This document shows, one piece after another, positions 13,480 to 20,878 of a stretch of DNA of 28,533 nt. The notes under the pieces are model-generated. The model saw nothing but the letters and a program-made list of their open reading frames with translations, did not search any database and was not told the DNA's origin. Origin of the DNA: a virus; the IMG/VR virus record IMGVR_UViG_3300030382_000080, positions 1-28,533 of that record; one strand, written 5' to 3'. Position 1 is the stretch's first letter; every line of letters begins with the position of its first letter. Made by a program: the position numbers and the translations under genes.

Positions 13480-13708
13480 ACCACATTATTATACAGGAAA
13501 GAAATATGGTTACTCTGCAAGATGTGTAGTTGAGGACTTTGATTTAAGCTACAATGTAGGGACTGCTTGTTCTTACTTATTGAGAGCAGGTAAAAAAGAA
13601 GGCAACCCTGCTGAGCAAGATATTCAAAAAGCAATTAATCATTTACACTTTGAGCTTGACAGGTTGTATAAAGAAACTGAAACTAAAACAGGAGCTTTAG
13701 CAAAATGA
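13445..13708 (+). CDS. DUF3310 family protein
   Basis: The 87-residue protein carries the DUF3310 core YNVGTACSYLLRAGKKEGNPAEQDIQKAINHLHFELDRL at about residues 36-75. In this phage-specific family the RAGKK and DxxKAxxHLxxE residues are conserved. Its biochemical role is unknown; family members sit among nucleotide-metabolism and early genes of many phages. It overlaps the following gene by ATGA, showing operon membership. Confidence 0.75.
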   Translation: MTKEEDYKKNPEPHYYTGKKYGYSARCVVEDFDLSYNVGTACSYLLRAGKKEGNPAEQDIQKAINHLHFELDRLYKETETKTGALAK

Positions 13709-13959
13709 CATTATATAAATGTAAATGCGGTAAAGAGAAGGACTTATCAAAAGCAACAATAGTTTTGAAAGATGATAAGTGGGTAGCAAAGGAAGCTCAA
13801 TGCAAATGTGGGAAGTATATGGATAGTGAACCTGAAGAAGGAATGCCAAGTCTTAAAAGAACTGAAGCATCACTAAGTAAAAAAAAAAGAGGTGACAAAC
13901 TTTGGGCAGGTGCAAAAGAAAAGCTAATAGGTGAACGAGGAATCAATGAGGACTTTTAA
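13705..13959 (+). CDS. Small zinc-ribbon protein, 84 aa
   Basis: The start holds YKCKCGKEKDL and, further on, AQCKCGKYMDSEPEEG, giving two CxC(G) knuckles about 28 residues apart that could bind one zinc ion. The rest is basic (SKKKRGDKLWAGAKEKL). It is the last gene before the promoter-like motif at 13976. A nucleic-acid-binding role is plausible; function is unassigned. Confidence 0.55.
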   Translation: MTLYKCKCGKEKDLSKATIVLKDDKWVAKEAQCKCGKYMDSEPEEGMPSLKRTEASLSKKKRGDKLWAGAKEKLIGERGINEDF

Positions 13960-13975
13960 ATAAATAACAACATAT

Positions 13976-13985
13976 TCTATTATAT
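13976..13985 (+). promoter_or_regulatory. Late promoter-like motif TCTATTATAT, copy 2
   Basis: The core ends 3 bases before the ATG of the ParB-like gene at 13989. If TATTAT acts as the -10 element, the start of transcription would fall on or next to the ATG, giving a leaderless mRNA. It heads the ParB, glycosyltransferase and terminase block. Confidence 0.65.
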
Positions 13986-13988
13986 ACT

Positions 13989-14585
13989 ATGAGGCAACAA
14001 GTTAAGATCAGTAAAGTAAAGGGAAACCCTAACAATCCTAGAATAATTAAGAACGATAAGTTTAAGAAGTTAGTCAAATCAATACAAGAATTCCCTGAGA
14101 TGCTAAAGCTAAGACCAATAGTCGTAGATGAAGATATGATAGTCTTAGGTGGCAACATGAGATTGAAAGCAAGTAAAGATGCAGGATTAAAAGAAGTATG
14201 GATAGAAATAGCAGAAGGACTTACTGAAGAACAAAAGAAAGAGTTTATAGTCAAAGATAATGTAGGTTTTGGAGAATGGGATTGGGCTATGTTAGCTAAT
14301 GAATGGAATACAATTAAGATTACTGAATGGGGGTTAGATGTATGGGAAAATCAAGATGATAGAAGTCAATTAAATGCAGACGCAGAATGGGAAGGAATGC
14401 CTGAATTTAATCAAGAAGACAAAATGCCATACCGACAGATTATAGTATCTTTTAAAAATGAAGACGATATAAAGAGTTTTGCAAATCTGATGAAGCAAAA
14501 TATTACAGATAAAACTAAAAGTTTGTGGCACCCTAAAGCTGAAAAAAATATATTAAAAGACAAAGTATATATAGATGAATCCTAA
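13989..14585 (+). CDS. ParB/Srx-domain DNA-binding or nuclease-like protein
   Basis: The 198-residue protein has a ParB N-terminal-type domain at about 5-105: GNPNNPRIIKNDKFKKLVKSI, LRPIVVDEDMIVLGGNMRLKASKDAG, and IVKDNVGFGEWDWAMLANEW. GGNxRxxA is the nucleotide-binding box of this fold. The carboxy part (PYRQIIVSFKNEDDIKSFANLM...) is a module often following ParB in phage proteins. Unlike many phage homologues it has no fused methyltransferase. It precedes and overlaps the glycosyltransferase gene by 11 bases, so the two may work together on DNA, perhaps near packaging. Partitioning is unlikely in a virulent phage. Confidence 0.75.
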   Translation: MRQQVKISKVKGNPNNPRIIKNDKFKKLVKSIQEFPEMLKLRPIVVDEDMIVLGGNMRLKASKDAGLKEVWIEIAEGLTEEQKKEFIVKDNVGFGEWDWAMLANEWNTIKITEWGLDVWENQDDRSQLNADAEWEGMPEFNQEDKMPYRQIIVSFKNEDDIKSFANLMKQNITDKTKSLWHPKAEKNILKDKVYIDES

Positions 14586-15438
14586 ATATCCTTTATATAT
14601 AGTATCTAAGGGAAGAGCAGAAAGCCGATTAACAAGTAAAGCCTTAGAAAGAATGCAAGTGCCTTATTATATTGTAATTGAACAAAGCGACTACAAAGAT
14701 TATTCAGCAGTAATTGATAAAGAAAAGATTTTAATACTACCTGAAAAATATTTAGATGATTATGAAGTTCTTGATAATTTAGGCAGAAGTAAAAGTACAG
14801 GGCCAGGTGCAGCTAGAAACTTTGTATGGGAACACTCTCAGAATAATAATTTTGAATATCATTGGGTAATGGACGATAATATAACAGCTTTTTATAGACT
14901 TAATAATAATCTTAAAATAAAAGTTTTTAGTGGAGCTTTTTTTAGGGCTATGGAAGATTTTGTAGAAAGATACGAGAATGTATCAATGGCAGGACCAAAT
15001 TATGATTTTTTTGCTAAACAAAATCAAAAATTACCACCCTTTATAAAGAACACAAGAATTTATAGTTGCAACTTAATAAAGAATGATACGCCTTTTAAAT
15101 GGAGAGGTAGATATAATGAAGATACAATACTAAGTTTAGATATGCTTAAAGCAGGATATTGCACAATTCAATTTAATGCTTTTTTACAAGGTAAAGTTAA
15201 AACTCAAGTATTAAGAGGAGGGAACTCACAAGAGTTTTATGATAAAGAAGGAACTTTACCAAAAAGTCAAATGCAAGTAGATGTCCACCCTGATGTTTCT
15301 GAGTTAGTTTTTAAGTTCGGCAGAATACATCATAAAGTAGATTATAAGCCTTTTAAAAAAACAAAGCTAATTAAAAAGAAAAATATCAACATAAAAAGAA
15401 GTGTAGATAATTACGGAATGGAATTAAAGCAATTATAA
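14575..15438 (+). CDS. TET-associated-type glycosyltransferase (GREB1-like family)
   Basis: The 287-residue protein shows the family landmarks in order: YPLYIVSKGRAESRLTSKAL (5-24), GPGAARNFVWEHS (77-89), VMDDN (98-102, with D100-D101 as metal/nucleotide-sugar residues), RAMEDFVERYENVSMAG, RGRYNEDTILSL (177-188) and HPDVSELVFKFGR followed by DYKPF. This GT-A-type family, called TAGT, is known in phages to modify hydroxymethylated 5-methylcytosine made by TET/JBP enzymes. No TET/JBP or cytosine methyltransferase gene is seen here. The substrate is therefore open: host-modified DNA, another base, or a protein. It overlaps the ParB-like gene and precedes the terminase. Family assignment is strong. 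Confidence 0.8.
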   Translation: MNPKYPLYIVSKGRAESRLTSKALERMQVPYYIVIEQSDYKDYSAVIDKEKILILPEKYLDDYEVLDNLGRSKSTGPGAARNFVWEHSQNNNFEYHWVMDDNITAFYRLNNNLKIKVFSGAFFRAMEDFVERYENVSMAGPNYDFFAKQNQKLPPFIKNTRIYSCNLIKNDTPFKWRGRYNEDTILSLDMLKAGYCTIQFNAFLQGKVKTQVLRGGNSQEFYDKEGTLPKSQMQVDVHPDVSELVFKFGRIHHKVDYKPFKKTKLIKKKNINIKRSVDNYGMELKQL

Positions 15439-15439
15439 A

Positions 15440-15793
15440 ATGGAACAAAATAGAACAAAGATTAACAAAGAGAGATTGCTCAAAGCATTAGAGTCAAGTC
15501 TAGGAGTAATAACAACAGCATTAAAGTCTTGTGACTTATCAAGAACAAACTTCTATAAGTGGCTAAAAGAAGATGAAGACTTTGCTGCTAAAGTTGAAGA
15601 AATAGAAAACATACAGCAGGACTTTATTAAGTCAAAGTATTATGAATGCGTAAAAGACAAAGTACCTTCAGTTGTAATACACGCAGCTAAGACAAGACTT
15701 GGTTGGAATGAAACTAATAGAGTAGATATAACTTCAGGCGATAAAGCAATTAATATGCCTGTTATAACATTTGTTGAAACTGATACTGAATAA
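15440..15793 (+). CDS. Terminase small subunit
   Basis: The 117-residue protein has a helix-turn-helix (LGVITTALKSCDLSRTNFYKWLKEDEDFAAK, about 21-51) followed by a long helix and DKVPSVVIHAAKTRLGW. This arrangement is typical of small terminase subunits that recognise phage DNA and start packaging. It starts one base after the glycosyltransferase gene and its end overlaps the large subunit gene by 23 bases, so translation of the two is linked. Confidence 0.75.
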   Translation: MEQNRTKINKERLLKALESSLGVITTALKSCDLSRTNFYKWLKEDEDFAAKVEEIENIQQDFIKSKYYECVKDKVPSVVIHAAKTRLGWNETNRVDITSGDKAINMPVITFVETDTE

Positions 15794-16982
15794 GAAATAC
15801 AATCCTTTATTTGAATCAAAGGCTAGATACTTTATTATAACAGGTGGTAGAGGTTCAGGTAAATCTTTTGCAGCTACAGTCTTTCTTACTTTACTTACTA
15901 TGACTAAGGGTATTAGAATACTCTTTACAAGATTCACAATGACATCAGCGCATTTATCAATCATTCCTGAGTTCTTAGAAAAGATAGGACTACTAGGATT
16001 TGAAGATGTCTTTAGTATTAACAAAGCAGAAGTATTAAACACAAGCAATCAATCAGACATACTATTTAGAGGGATAAGAACTTCAGCAGGAAATCAAACA
16101 GCTTCACTTAAATCATTACAGGGTATTAGCTGCTGGGTTTTAGATGAAGCTGAGGAACTTATTGATGAAGACATATTTGATACTATTGATCTTAGTATTA
16201 GAGAAAAAGATGTGCAGAACAGAATCATCTTGATATTGAATCCTGTAACTAAAGAGCATTGGATTTACAATAGGTTCTTTCAAGACAAAGGCGTAGAAGC
16301 TGGTTTTAATGGCGTTAGAGACAATGTATGCTATATCCATAGTACATACCTAGACAACAAAGATAATCTCTCTACGAGCTTCCTAGAGCGTATTAAGACT
16401 ATAAAGCATAACAACTTTAAAAAGTATCAACACAAAATCTTAGGGGGTTGGCTTGATAAAGCAGAAGGAGTTGTCTTTGACAATTGGAGTATTGGAGAAT
16501 TTAATCCTGATGGACTTCAAACATCTTGTGGAATGGACTTTGGCTTTAGTATTGATCCTGATAGTTTAACTGAAGTAGCAATAGATAAGCGTAAGCAGAA
16601 GATATATTTAAAAGAGCATATCTATCGTAATGGTTTAAAGAGTCAAGAACTAGCACAAATAATATTAGACAAAGTAGATGATAAATTAATCATAGCTGAT
16701 TCAGCAGAACCAAGACTAATAGCAGACTTAAAGCATTTAGGAGTAAACATTAAACCTGTAAAGAAAGGAACTATTGAAAGCGGTATAACTCGTATGCAAG
16801 ACTATCATTTAGTTATAACACCTGAATCAACTAACATAGCTAAAGAATTAAACAATTACGCATATCAAGACAAGGGTTCGAAATTATATATTGACAATTG
16901 GAATCATGCAATAGATGGGGTTAGATATAATGTTATATATCACTTAGACAATCCAAATGCAGGGAAGTATTTTGTGCAATAA
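15771..16982 (+). CDS. Terminase large subunit (PBSX-like)
   Basis: The packaging motor ATPase and nuclease. Walker A GGRGSGKSF lies at residues 25-33, Walker B WVLDEAEEL with D125/E126, and nuclease acids at D256 (GMDFGFS), D310 (IIADSAEP) and D382 (HAIDGVRYN). The 403-residue length fits the family. No ATG precedes the Walker A motif; a stop codon at 15765-15767 limits the frame, so the start must be TTG at 15771 or 15774 or another rare codon within the overlap with the small subunit. That suggests coupled, limited translation. A hairpin follows the stop. Confidence 0.9.
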   Translation: MLKLILNKKYNPLFESKARYFIITGGRGSGKSFAATVFLTLLTMTKGIRILFTRFTMTSAHLSIIPEFLEKIGLLGFEDVFSINKAEVLNTSNQSDILFRGIRTSAGNQTASLKSLQGISCWVLDEAEELIDEDIFDTIDLSIREKDVQNRIILILNPVTKEHWIYNRFFQDKGVEAGFNGVRDNVCYIHSTYLDNKDNLSTSFLERIKTIKHNNFKKYQHKILGGWLDKAEGVVFDNWSIGEFNPDGLQTSCGMDFGFSIDPDSLTEVAIDKRKQKIYLKEHIYRNGLKSQELAQIILDKVDDKLIIADSAEPRLIADLKHLGVNIKPVKKGTIESGITRMQDYHLVITPESTNIAKELNNYAYQDKGSKLYIDNWNHAIDGVRYNVIYHLDNPNAGKYFVQ

Positions 16983-16990
16983 AAAGGAAA

Positions 16991-17004
16991 GCGACCTAAG
17001 TCGC
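16991..17004 (+). terminator. Short hairpin after terminase gene
   Basis: GCGAC-CTAA-GTCGC makes a five-pair stem 8 bases after the terminase stop. There is no T tract, so it is at best a weak terminator or mRNA 3'-end structure. It separates the packaging block from the motif at 17066. Confidence 0.35.
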
Positions 17005-17065
17005 AATCCCTCACAAGTATATGAAAACAGGCAAAGATAACATTTTAAACTAAAAAACAATTATT

Positions 17066-17075
17066 TCTATTATAT
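17066..17075 (+). promoter_or_regulatory. Late promoter-like motif TCTATTATAT, copy 3
   Basis: The core ends 9 bases before the ATG at 17085 and lies in a 102-base gap after the terminase gene. Its flanks extend the palindrome TATTATATAATA. It heads the tail-gene block. Confidence 0.65.
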
Positions 17076-17084
17076 AATAAGACT

Positions 17085-17744
17085 ATGAAAGTAAAGATTA
17101 AGAAAGAAGGAAAGGCACAAGAGTTTAAGTTAATTGAAAGTTGGAAAGATGTAACATTAGAGAGTTATATTAAGCTAGTTCATACAAATGATGAAAGTAA
17201 GGTTGAAGCTGCTTTAGAACAAATAGATGCACTAACAGATATTCCTAAGACGTTAGTTAAACAACTAGGAGTAAAAGAAGTTGCGATTATATTAAGTAAG
17301 TTATCTGAATTACAAAAGCAAGATAGTTATTTAAAAAACATTATTTATTTAAATGGGCAAGAGTACGGTTTTCACCCTAATTTTGATGAACTAACCCTTG
17401 GTGAGTATGCTGATATTGAGATATTATTTAAGAATGACATCTACAAAAACTTGCCTGAGTTAATGGCAGTTTTATATAGACCCATCACTAGCAAGAGTGA
17501 GACTGATGATGATGATTATACTATTGAAGCGTATGATGGTAATATAAGTCGAAGGGCAGATGAATTTAAACAAATGAAAGCGAGTATGGTGCAAGGGGCG
17601 CTGCTTTTTTTTTGGAGTTTAGGGAGCGCATCGTTACTGACTTTGCCATCGTTTTTACTGGAGCTGAAGGAAGAAATAATGAAGGAAGCGATGAAAGGCA
17701 ATTCGGTGAAACCTTTGCTGAAAAGTGGAGTTGGTTCGGAGTGA
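17085..17744 (+). CDS. Tail assembly chaperone, short form (gpG-like)
   Basis: The 219-residue protein has the pattern of tail assembly chaperones of flavobacterial phages: SWKDVTLESYIKLVHT, IIYLNGQEYGFHPNFDELTLGEYADIEILF, LPELMAVLYRPI, then YTIEAYDGN and FKQMKASMVQGALLFF. The product helps tape measure folding and tail tube assembly but is absent from the virion. A T9 run at 17605-17613 lies in its last quarter, and the -1 frame stays open to 17884, giving a longer fused form. It is the first gene of the tail block, far from the tape measure gene at 24807, which is unusual. Confidence 0.75.
   Translation: MKVKIKKEGKAQEFKLIESWKDVTLESYIKLVHTNDESKVEAALEQIDALTDIPKTLVKQLGVKEVAIILSKLSELQKQDSYLKNIIYLNGQEYGFHPNFDELTLGEYADIEILFKNDIYKNLPELMAVLYRPITSKSETDDDDYTIEAYDGNISRRADEFKQMKASMVQGALLFFWSLGSASLLTLPSFLLELKEEIMKEAMKGNSVKPLLKSGVGSE
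17606..17612 (+). promoter_or_regulatory. Slippery heptamer T_TTT_TTT for -1 ribosomal frameshift
   Basis: In the frame of gene 17085 the codons read CTG CTT TTT TTT TGG, so the heptamer T TTT TTT lies in the canonical X XXY YYZ phase. A -1 slip leads to TTG GAG TTT AGG and the open frame ending at 17884. Confidence 0.7.
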
Positions 17745-17884
17745 TGTACAGATTAACAAATGGTAATATTGTAGACTTAGATAAAATAACAAAGCTTAAT
17801 CTTTTAGAATGTTTGACGTGGTTAAGTTATGAAGCTGATTTGCAAGAACAGGAAAAAACTAAAATAGAAAGGCATGGTAACTAA
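17612..17884 (+). CDS. Tail assembly chaperone, -1 frameshift extension (gpT-like)
   Basis: This 90-residue frame has no good start of its own (TTG at 17612 inside the T run) and is best read as the extension after a -1 slip, making a fusion of about 266 residues. Its segment FAEKWSWFGVMYRLTNGNIVDLDKITKLNLLECLTWLSYEADLQEQE matches the W.W...Y.LA.GDI......L.....L..L.YE.D pattern that, in related phages, ends the chaperone protein. It overlaps the next gene by 11 bases. A sequencing error in the homopolymer is the alternative explanation. Confidence 0.7.
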   Translation: MEFRERIVTDFAIVFTGAEGRNNEGSDERQFGETFAEKWSWFGVMYRLTNGNIVDLDKITKLNLLECLTWLSYEADLQEQEKTKIERHGN

Positions 17885-18419
17885 TAAAACCTATAACAAT
17901 GTAATTAATACCTTATGTAGATTAGGCGAGTATCATGAACAAATATCTACTGTTTCTGTTGGCGATATATTTGACATCAATTTGGAAAAGATGGAAAAGC
18001 TGCCGCTATTGCACATCAATCCAACATCAGTAGCAACAGGTGATTCACAACTCATATATAACTTTCAGATTTTTATTTGCGACTTGGTTTCTGAGAAAGA
18101 GGATTGGCAAACTTATCAGACTGAACAATTAACTAAATTGCTTGACACTAAAAATAATGAGCAGGAAGTATGGAATCAAACATTAGAAATAGCAACTGAT
18201 TTGATAGGAATGTTAAGACATAGTTCAAGACAATCTTTAGCAGGAGCTGATGATATTAACACCCCTATATATTTCACACAAGATCAATTTACTTTAGAGC
18301 CATTCCAAGAGAGATTTGATAATCTCTTATGTGGTTGGACTTTTACAATAGGGATTAAAGTAATGAATGACTTTGATACTTGCACAATACCTGTAACAGG
18401 GGCAGGGGCAGGGTACTAA
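17874..18419 (+). CDS. Tail completion/terminator-like protein
   Basis: The 181-residue protein has LPLLHINPTSVATGDSQLIYNFQIFICDLVSE, VWNQTLEIATDLIGMLRH and EPFQERFDNLLCGWTFTIGIKVMNDFDTC. This set (N-term helix, NP motif, NFxxxIxDL, PFxERFDNLLxGWT) is recognised from flavobacterial phage proteins resembling tail terminators, which cap the tail tube at the head end. It overlaps the chaperone extension upstream and the micro-ORF downstream. Role inferred from family and location. Confidence 0.6.
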   Translation: MVTNKTYNNVINTLCRLGEYHEQISTVSVGDIFDINLEKMEKLPLLHINPTSVATGDSQLIYNFQIFICDLVSEKEDWQTYQTEQLTKLLDTKNNEQEVWNQTLEIATDLIGMLRHSSRQSLAGADDINTPIYFTQDQFTLEPFQERFDNLLCGWTFTIGIKVMNDFDTCTIPVTGAGAGY

Positions 18420-18484
18420 TGAAATTTAAACTAGGTAAATATACAATAGAAATAGGATTTTTTAAAATAACAATAAAATTATAA
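18419..18484 (+). CDS. Candidate micro-ORF, 21 aa
   Basis: The ATG overlaps the preceding stop (TAATG) and the frame ends one base before the next ATG at 18486, filling the gap exactly. The peptide alternates hydrophobic and basic residues (start MKFKLGKYTIEIGFF). Coupling suggests translation, perhaps only to carry ribosomes to the next gene. No family is known to me. Confidence 0.35.
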   Translation: MKFKLGKYTIEIGFFKITIKL

Positions 18485-18485
18485 A

Positions 18486-18941
18486 ATGGCAAACTTAATC
18501 ACGACCTTGTCCGAGAGTGTGACCTTAAATGGTTCGGTGCGAGGTTCTTCAAACACAGTAACAACAACAGGGATAACAGATGTCTTTGAGAGAATAGTAA
18601 CTTGCATAAATGGTAATGTCACTACAATAGCAACCTTCGGAACACAACCATATAGTTCAGCAGTAGCAATAGATGTAGATAGAGCAAAGTATATCCGCAT
18701 CACTAACTTAGATGAAAATGGGTGGATAGAAGTCGGAATAGTGGGAACAGCTACGAACTATCAAGTATTACTAACTCCAGGGAACTCACATATATTATGT
18801 CAAGCAGAAGCAGTAATGTTAGCAGAAGCTGATACAGACCCAAGTTTCGGTACATTAGAAAATCTTACAGCTATTGAAGTGCAACCTGTAGGAGCTTCTT
18901 ACGATCCTAGAGTAGAAATATTTGTAGGTGTAGCTGAGTAA
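18486..18941 (+). CDS. Virion structural protein, 151 aa, beta-rich
   Basis: The protein is beta-prone and Thr/Ser-rich: LSESVTLNGSVRGSSNTVTTTGITDVFERI, then AVAIDVDRAKYIRITNLDENGWIEVGI, YQVLLTPGNSHILCQAEAVMLAEADTDP and PRVEIFVGVAE at the end. I recognise this arrangement from conserved structural proteins of marine flavobacterial phages that lie between tail completion genes. It is likely to be a virion component, perhaps of the neck or tail surface. Exact role not known. Confidence 0.6.
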   Translation: MANLITTLSESVTLNGSVRGSSNTVTTTGITDVFERIVTCINGNVTTIATFGTQPYSSAVAIDVDRAKYIRITNLDENGWIEVGIVGTATNYQVLLTPGNSHILCQAEAVMLAEADTDPSFGTLENLTAIEVQPVGASYDPRVEIFVGVAE

Positions 18942-19483
18942 TGAAAACTGAGAATTTAGAAAGATTTTTAGAGAGCTTTGGGGGCAAAGTAGTCGAACAA
19001 GCAAAGAAGCGTTTAAAACAAAAAAAAGGAAACACAGCTTTAGGTGACTCAATACGCTTTGAAGTTAAGGCTGATGTAAATGGTTTTAGCACTAAATTCT
19101 TTATGGAAGATTATGGAACTTTTTTAGACAAAGGAGTTTCAGGTAATAAGAACCCTATTTCTTATAATACAGGGACTACTATGAAGTCAAGCCCTTATAA
19201 GTACACAAGCAAAGGACCGCCAATAGATATTCTTTCTAAGTGGATAAAGAAGAAAAGGATTAAGCCTAAAGGGTTAGGACGTGGAAGATCTAAAAAGACA
19301 GGGCAATACATCTCAGCCTTTGCTTATTTAATAAGTAGAAAAATAAAAAGAGAGGGAATTAAAAGTATTAGCTTCTTTCAAATACCTTTAGGACTAGGAC
19401 TAAAAGAAGTAAAAGATAAAATGCTTAAAGAATTAAAGTTAGATATTGAAACTTATTTAACAACATATTACAATCCAAAATAA
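18941..19483 (+). CDS. HK97 gp10-like neck or tail completion protein
   Basis: A 180-residue basic protein with AKKRLKQKKGNTALGDSIRFEV, FSTKFFMEDYGTFLDKGVSG (the EDYGxFLDKGVSG motif of gp10-like proteins), PPIDILSKWIKKKRIKPKGLGRG and FAYLISRKIKREGI. gp10 family proteins join head and tail. It starts by a one-base overlap with its neighbour. The family motif is clear; the details of its place in the particle are inferred. Confidence 0.7.
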   Translation: MKTENLERFLESFGGKVVEQAKKRLKQKKGNTALGDSIRFEVKADVNGFSTKFFMEDYGTFLDKGVSGNKNPISYNTGTTMKSSPYKYTSKGPPIDILSKWIKKKRIKPKGLGRGRSKKTGQYISAFAYLISRKIKREGIKSISFFQIPLGLGLKEVKDKMLKELKLDIETYLTTYYNPK

Positions 19484-19486
19484 ATT

Positions 19487-20878
19487 ATGGCAACACTAAT
19501 AGAACAAGAACCTTTATACACTACACTACCTGTTGGGCAAGAGGTAATATTTGTAGTATCAAATAATAATGTAGTAGCACTTCAAACAAAAGTAAAGTTC
19601 ATAGCAGAAGTTTATATTAGCTCAGGGGCAGGGACTGTAATTGGGACACCTAATTTAGCAGGTAAATTTAAGACAACCCCTAATAATGAGGGAGTCGGAA
19701 TATTTAACTTTAGCAATATCGTAGAAAATTATGTTAAAGCTGATAATATGGCTGCTGATGATAGCACATATAAAGGCGCTGCGACTAATACTAATAATCC
19801 GCACTCTATTCATTTAATAGATAAATTTTCAAAAAATAAAAATGCAATTCGTTTTTTAGCTATTAGATTTTATGTTGAATACTTAGGAGCGCTAGATTGT
19901 AGTGGTAATCAAGATGCTAATGTTGTTGCAACACAATGTGGCTCACAAGTCGATACAACTGATTATACTATTTTCAATGGTTATTTAAAACAAACTAATA
20001 TTCTTACAACAGGGGCAACAAATAATAATTTTGGATATGATATAGATAAGTTTAATCTTAGTTCTGCCACAGATCAATTACTCTCAAATATGCCTACTCA
20101 ACAATATGCAAATGTTAAAGATTATGGAGTTTGCGCTTTTTTAACTCTTAATGGTGATATAGAAAGGGTAGTTGTAAAGATTTATTACCCAGGCGGAAAT
20201 TCATCACTTTATTTTTATAAAAATCATACCAATGGTGCTTATAACACTTGGACTGCTGATACTAAAAGCCAACTATTGTACTTTGGATTTTATCCTGCTA
20301 ATCTTAGACAAAATTCTACTTTCAATTCTTATATTTCTACCATGACACATTATGAGGTTTATGTGGAGTTTAGCTCTGCAATAATCAGTCAAACTTACAC
20401 AGTAAATATATTATGTCCTGATTTGATAGGCTATGATCCTATAAGACTATGTTGGCTTAATCAATGGGGGGTTTGGGACTATTACACATTTAACAAAAAA
20501 TCTACAAGGAATCTATCAACAAAAGGAACAACATATACTCAGTTACAAGGAACATGGAACGAAAGCGTTTATAGAAGCGATAGTTATAAAGGGGGCAAAA
20601 AGGCTTTTAGAATTAATGCTACTGAAAAAATAAAAATAAATACAGACTTTGTAGCTGAAGATTATAACACAATTTTTGAAGAACTAATAAATAGTCCTGA
20701 AGTTTATATATTAGAGGGCTTTCAAACAGATATAGCAAACTCATTACTTAATCAATATGTAACTCCTGTTAGGCTTACAACTTCTAATTTCACAAGAAAA
20801 ACAGTAGTTAATGATAAATTAATACAATATACATTTGACATAGAAAAGACTAAAACACTAAGAACACAATCAGTATAA
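19487..20878 (+). CDS. Tail distal/baseplate-associated protein
   Basis: The 463-residue protein starts with a beta domain (MATLIEQEPLYTTLPVGQEVIFVVSNN, VYISSGAGTVIGTPNLAGKF) and contains IRLCWLNQWGVWDYYTFNKKSTRNL at about residues 321-345, then an alpha/beta end with EELINSPEVYILEG. The WLNxWGVWDYYTF motif is known from tail-tip proteins of Bacteroidetes phages. It overlaps the 1016-residue protein by one base, a coupling expected for tail-tip partners. Role inferred. Confidence 0.55.
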   Translation: MATLIEQEPLYTTLPVGQEVIFVVSNNNVVALQTKVKFIAEVYISSGAGTVIGTPNLAGKFKTTPNNEGVGIFNFSNIVENYVKADNMAADDSTYKGAATNTNNPHSIHLIDKFSKNKNAIRFLAIRFYVEYLGALDCSGNQDANVVATQCGSQVDTTDYTIFNGYLKQTNILTTGATNNNFGYDIDKFNLSSATDQLLSNMPTQQYANVKDYGVCAFLTLNGDIERVVVKIYYPGGNSSLYFYKNHTNGAYNTWTADTKSQLLYFGFYPANLRQNSTFNSYISTMTHYEVYVEFSSAIISQTYTVNILCPDLIGYDPIRLCWLNQWGVWDYYTFNKKSTRNLSTKGTTYTQLQGTWNESVYRSDSYKGGKKAFRINATEKIKINTDFVAEDYNTIFEELINSPEVYILEGFQTDIANSLLNQYVTPVRLTTSNFTRKTVVNDKLIQYTFDIEKTKTLRTQSV

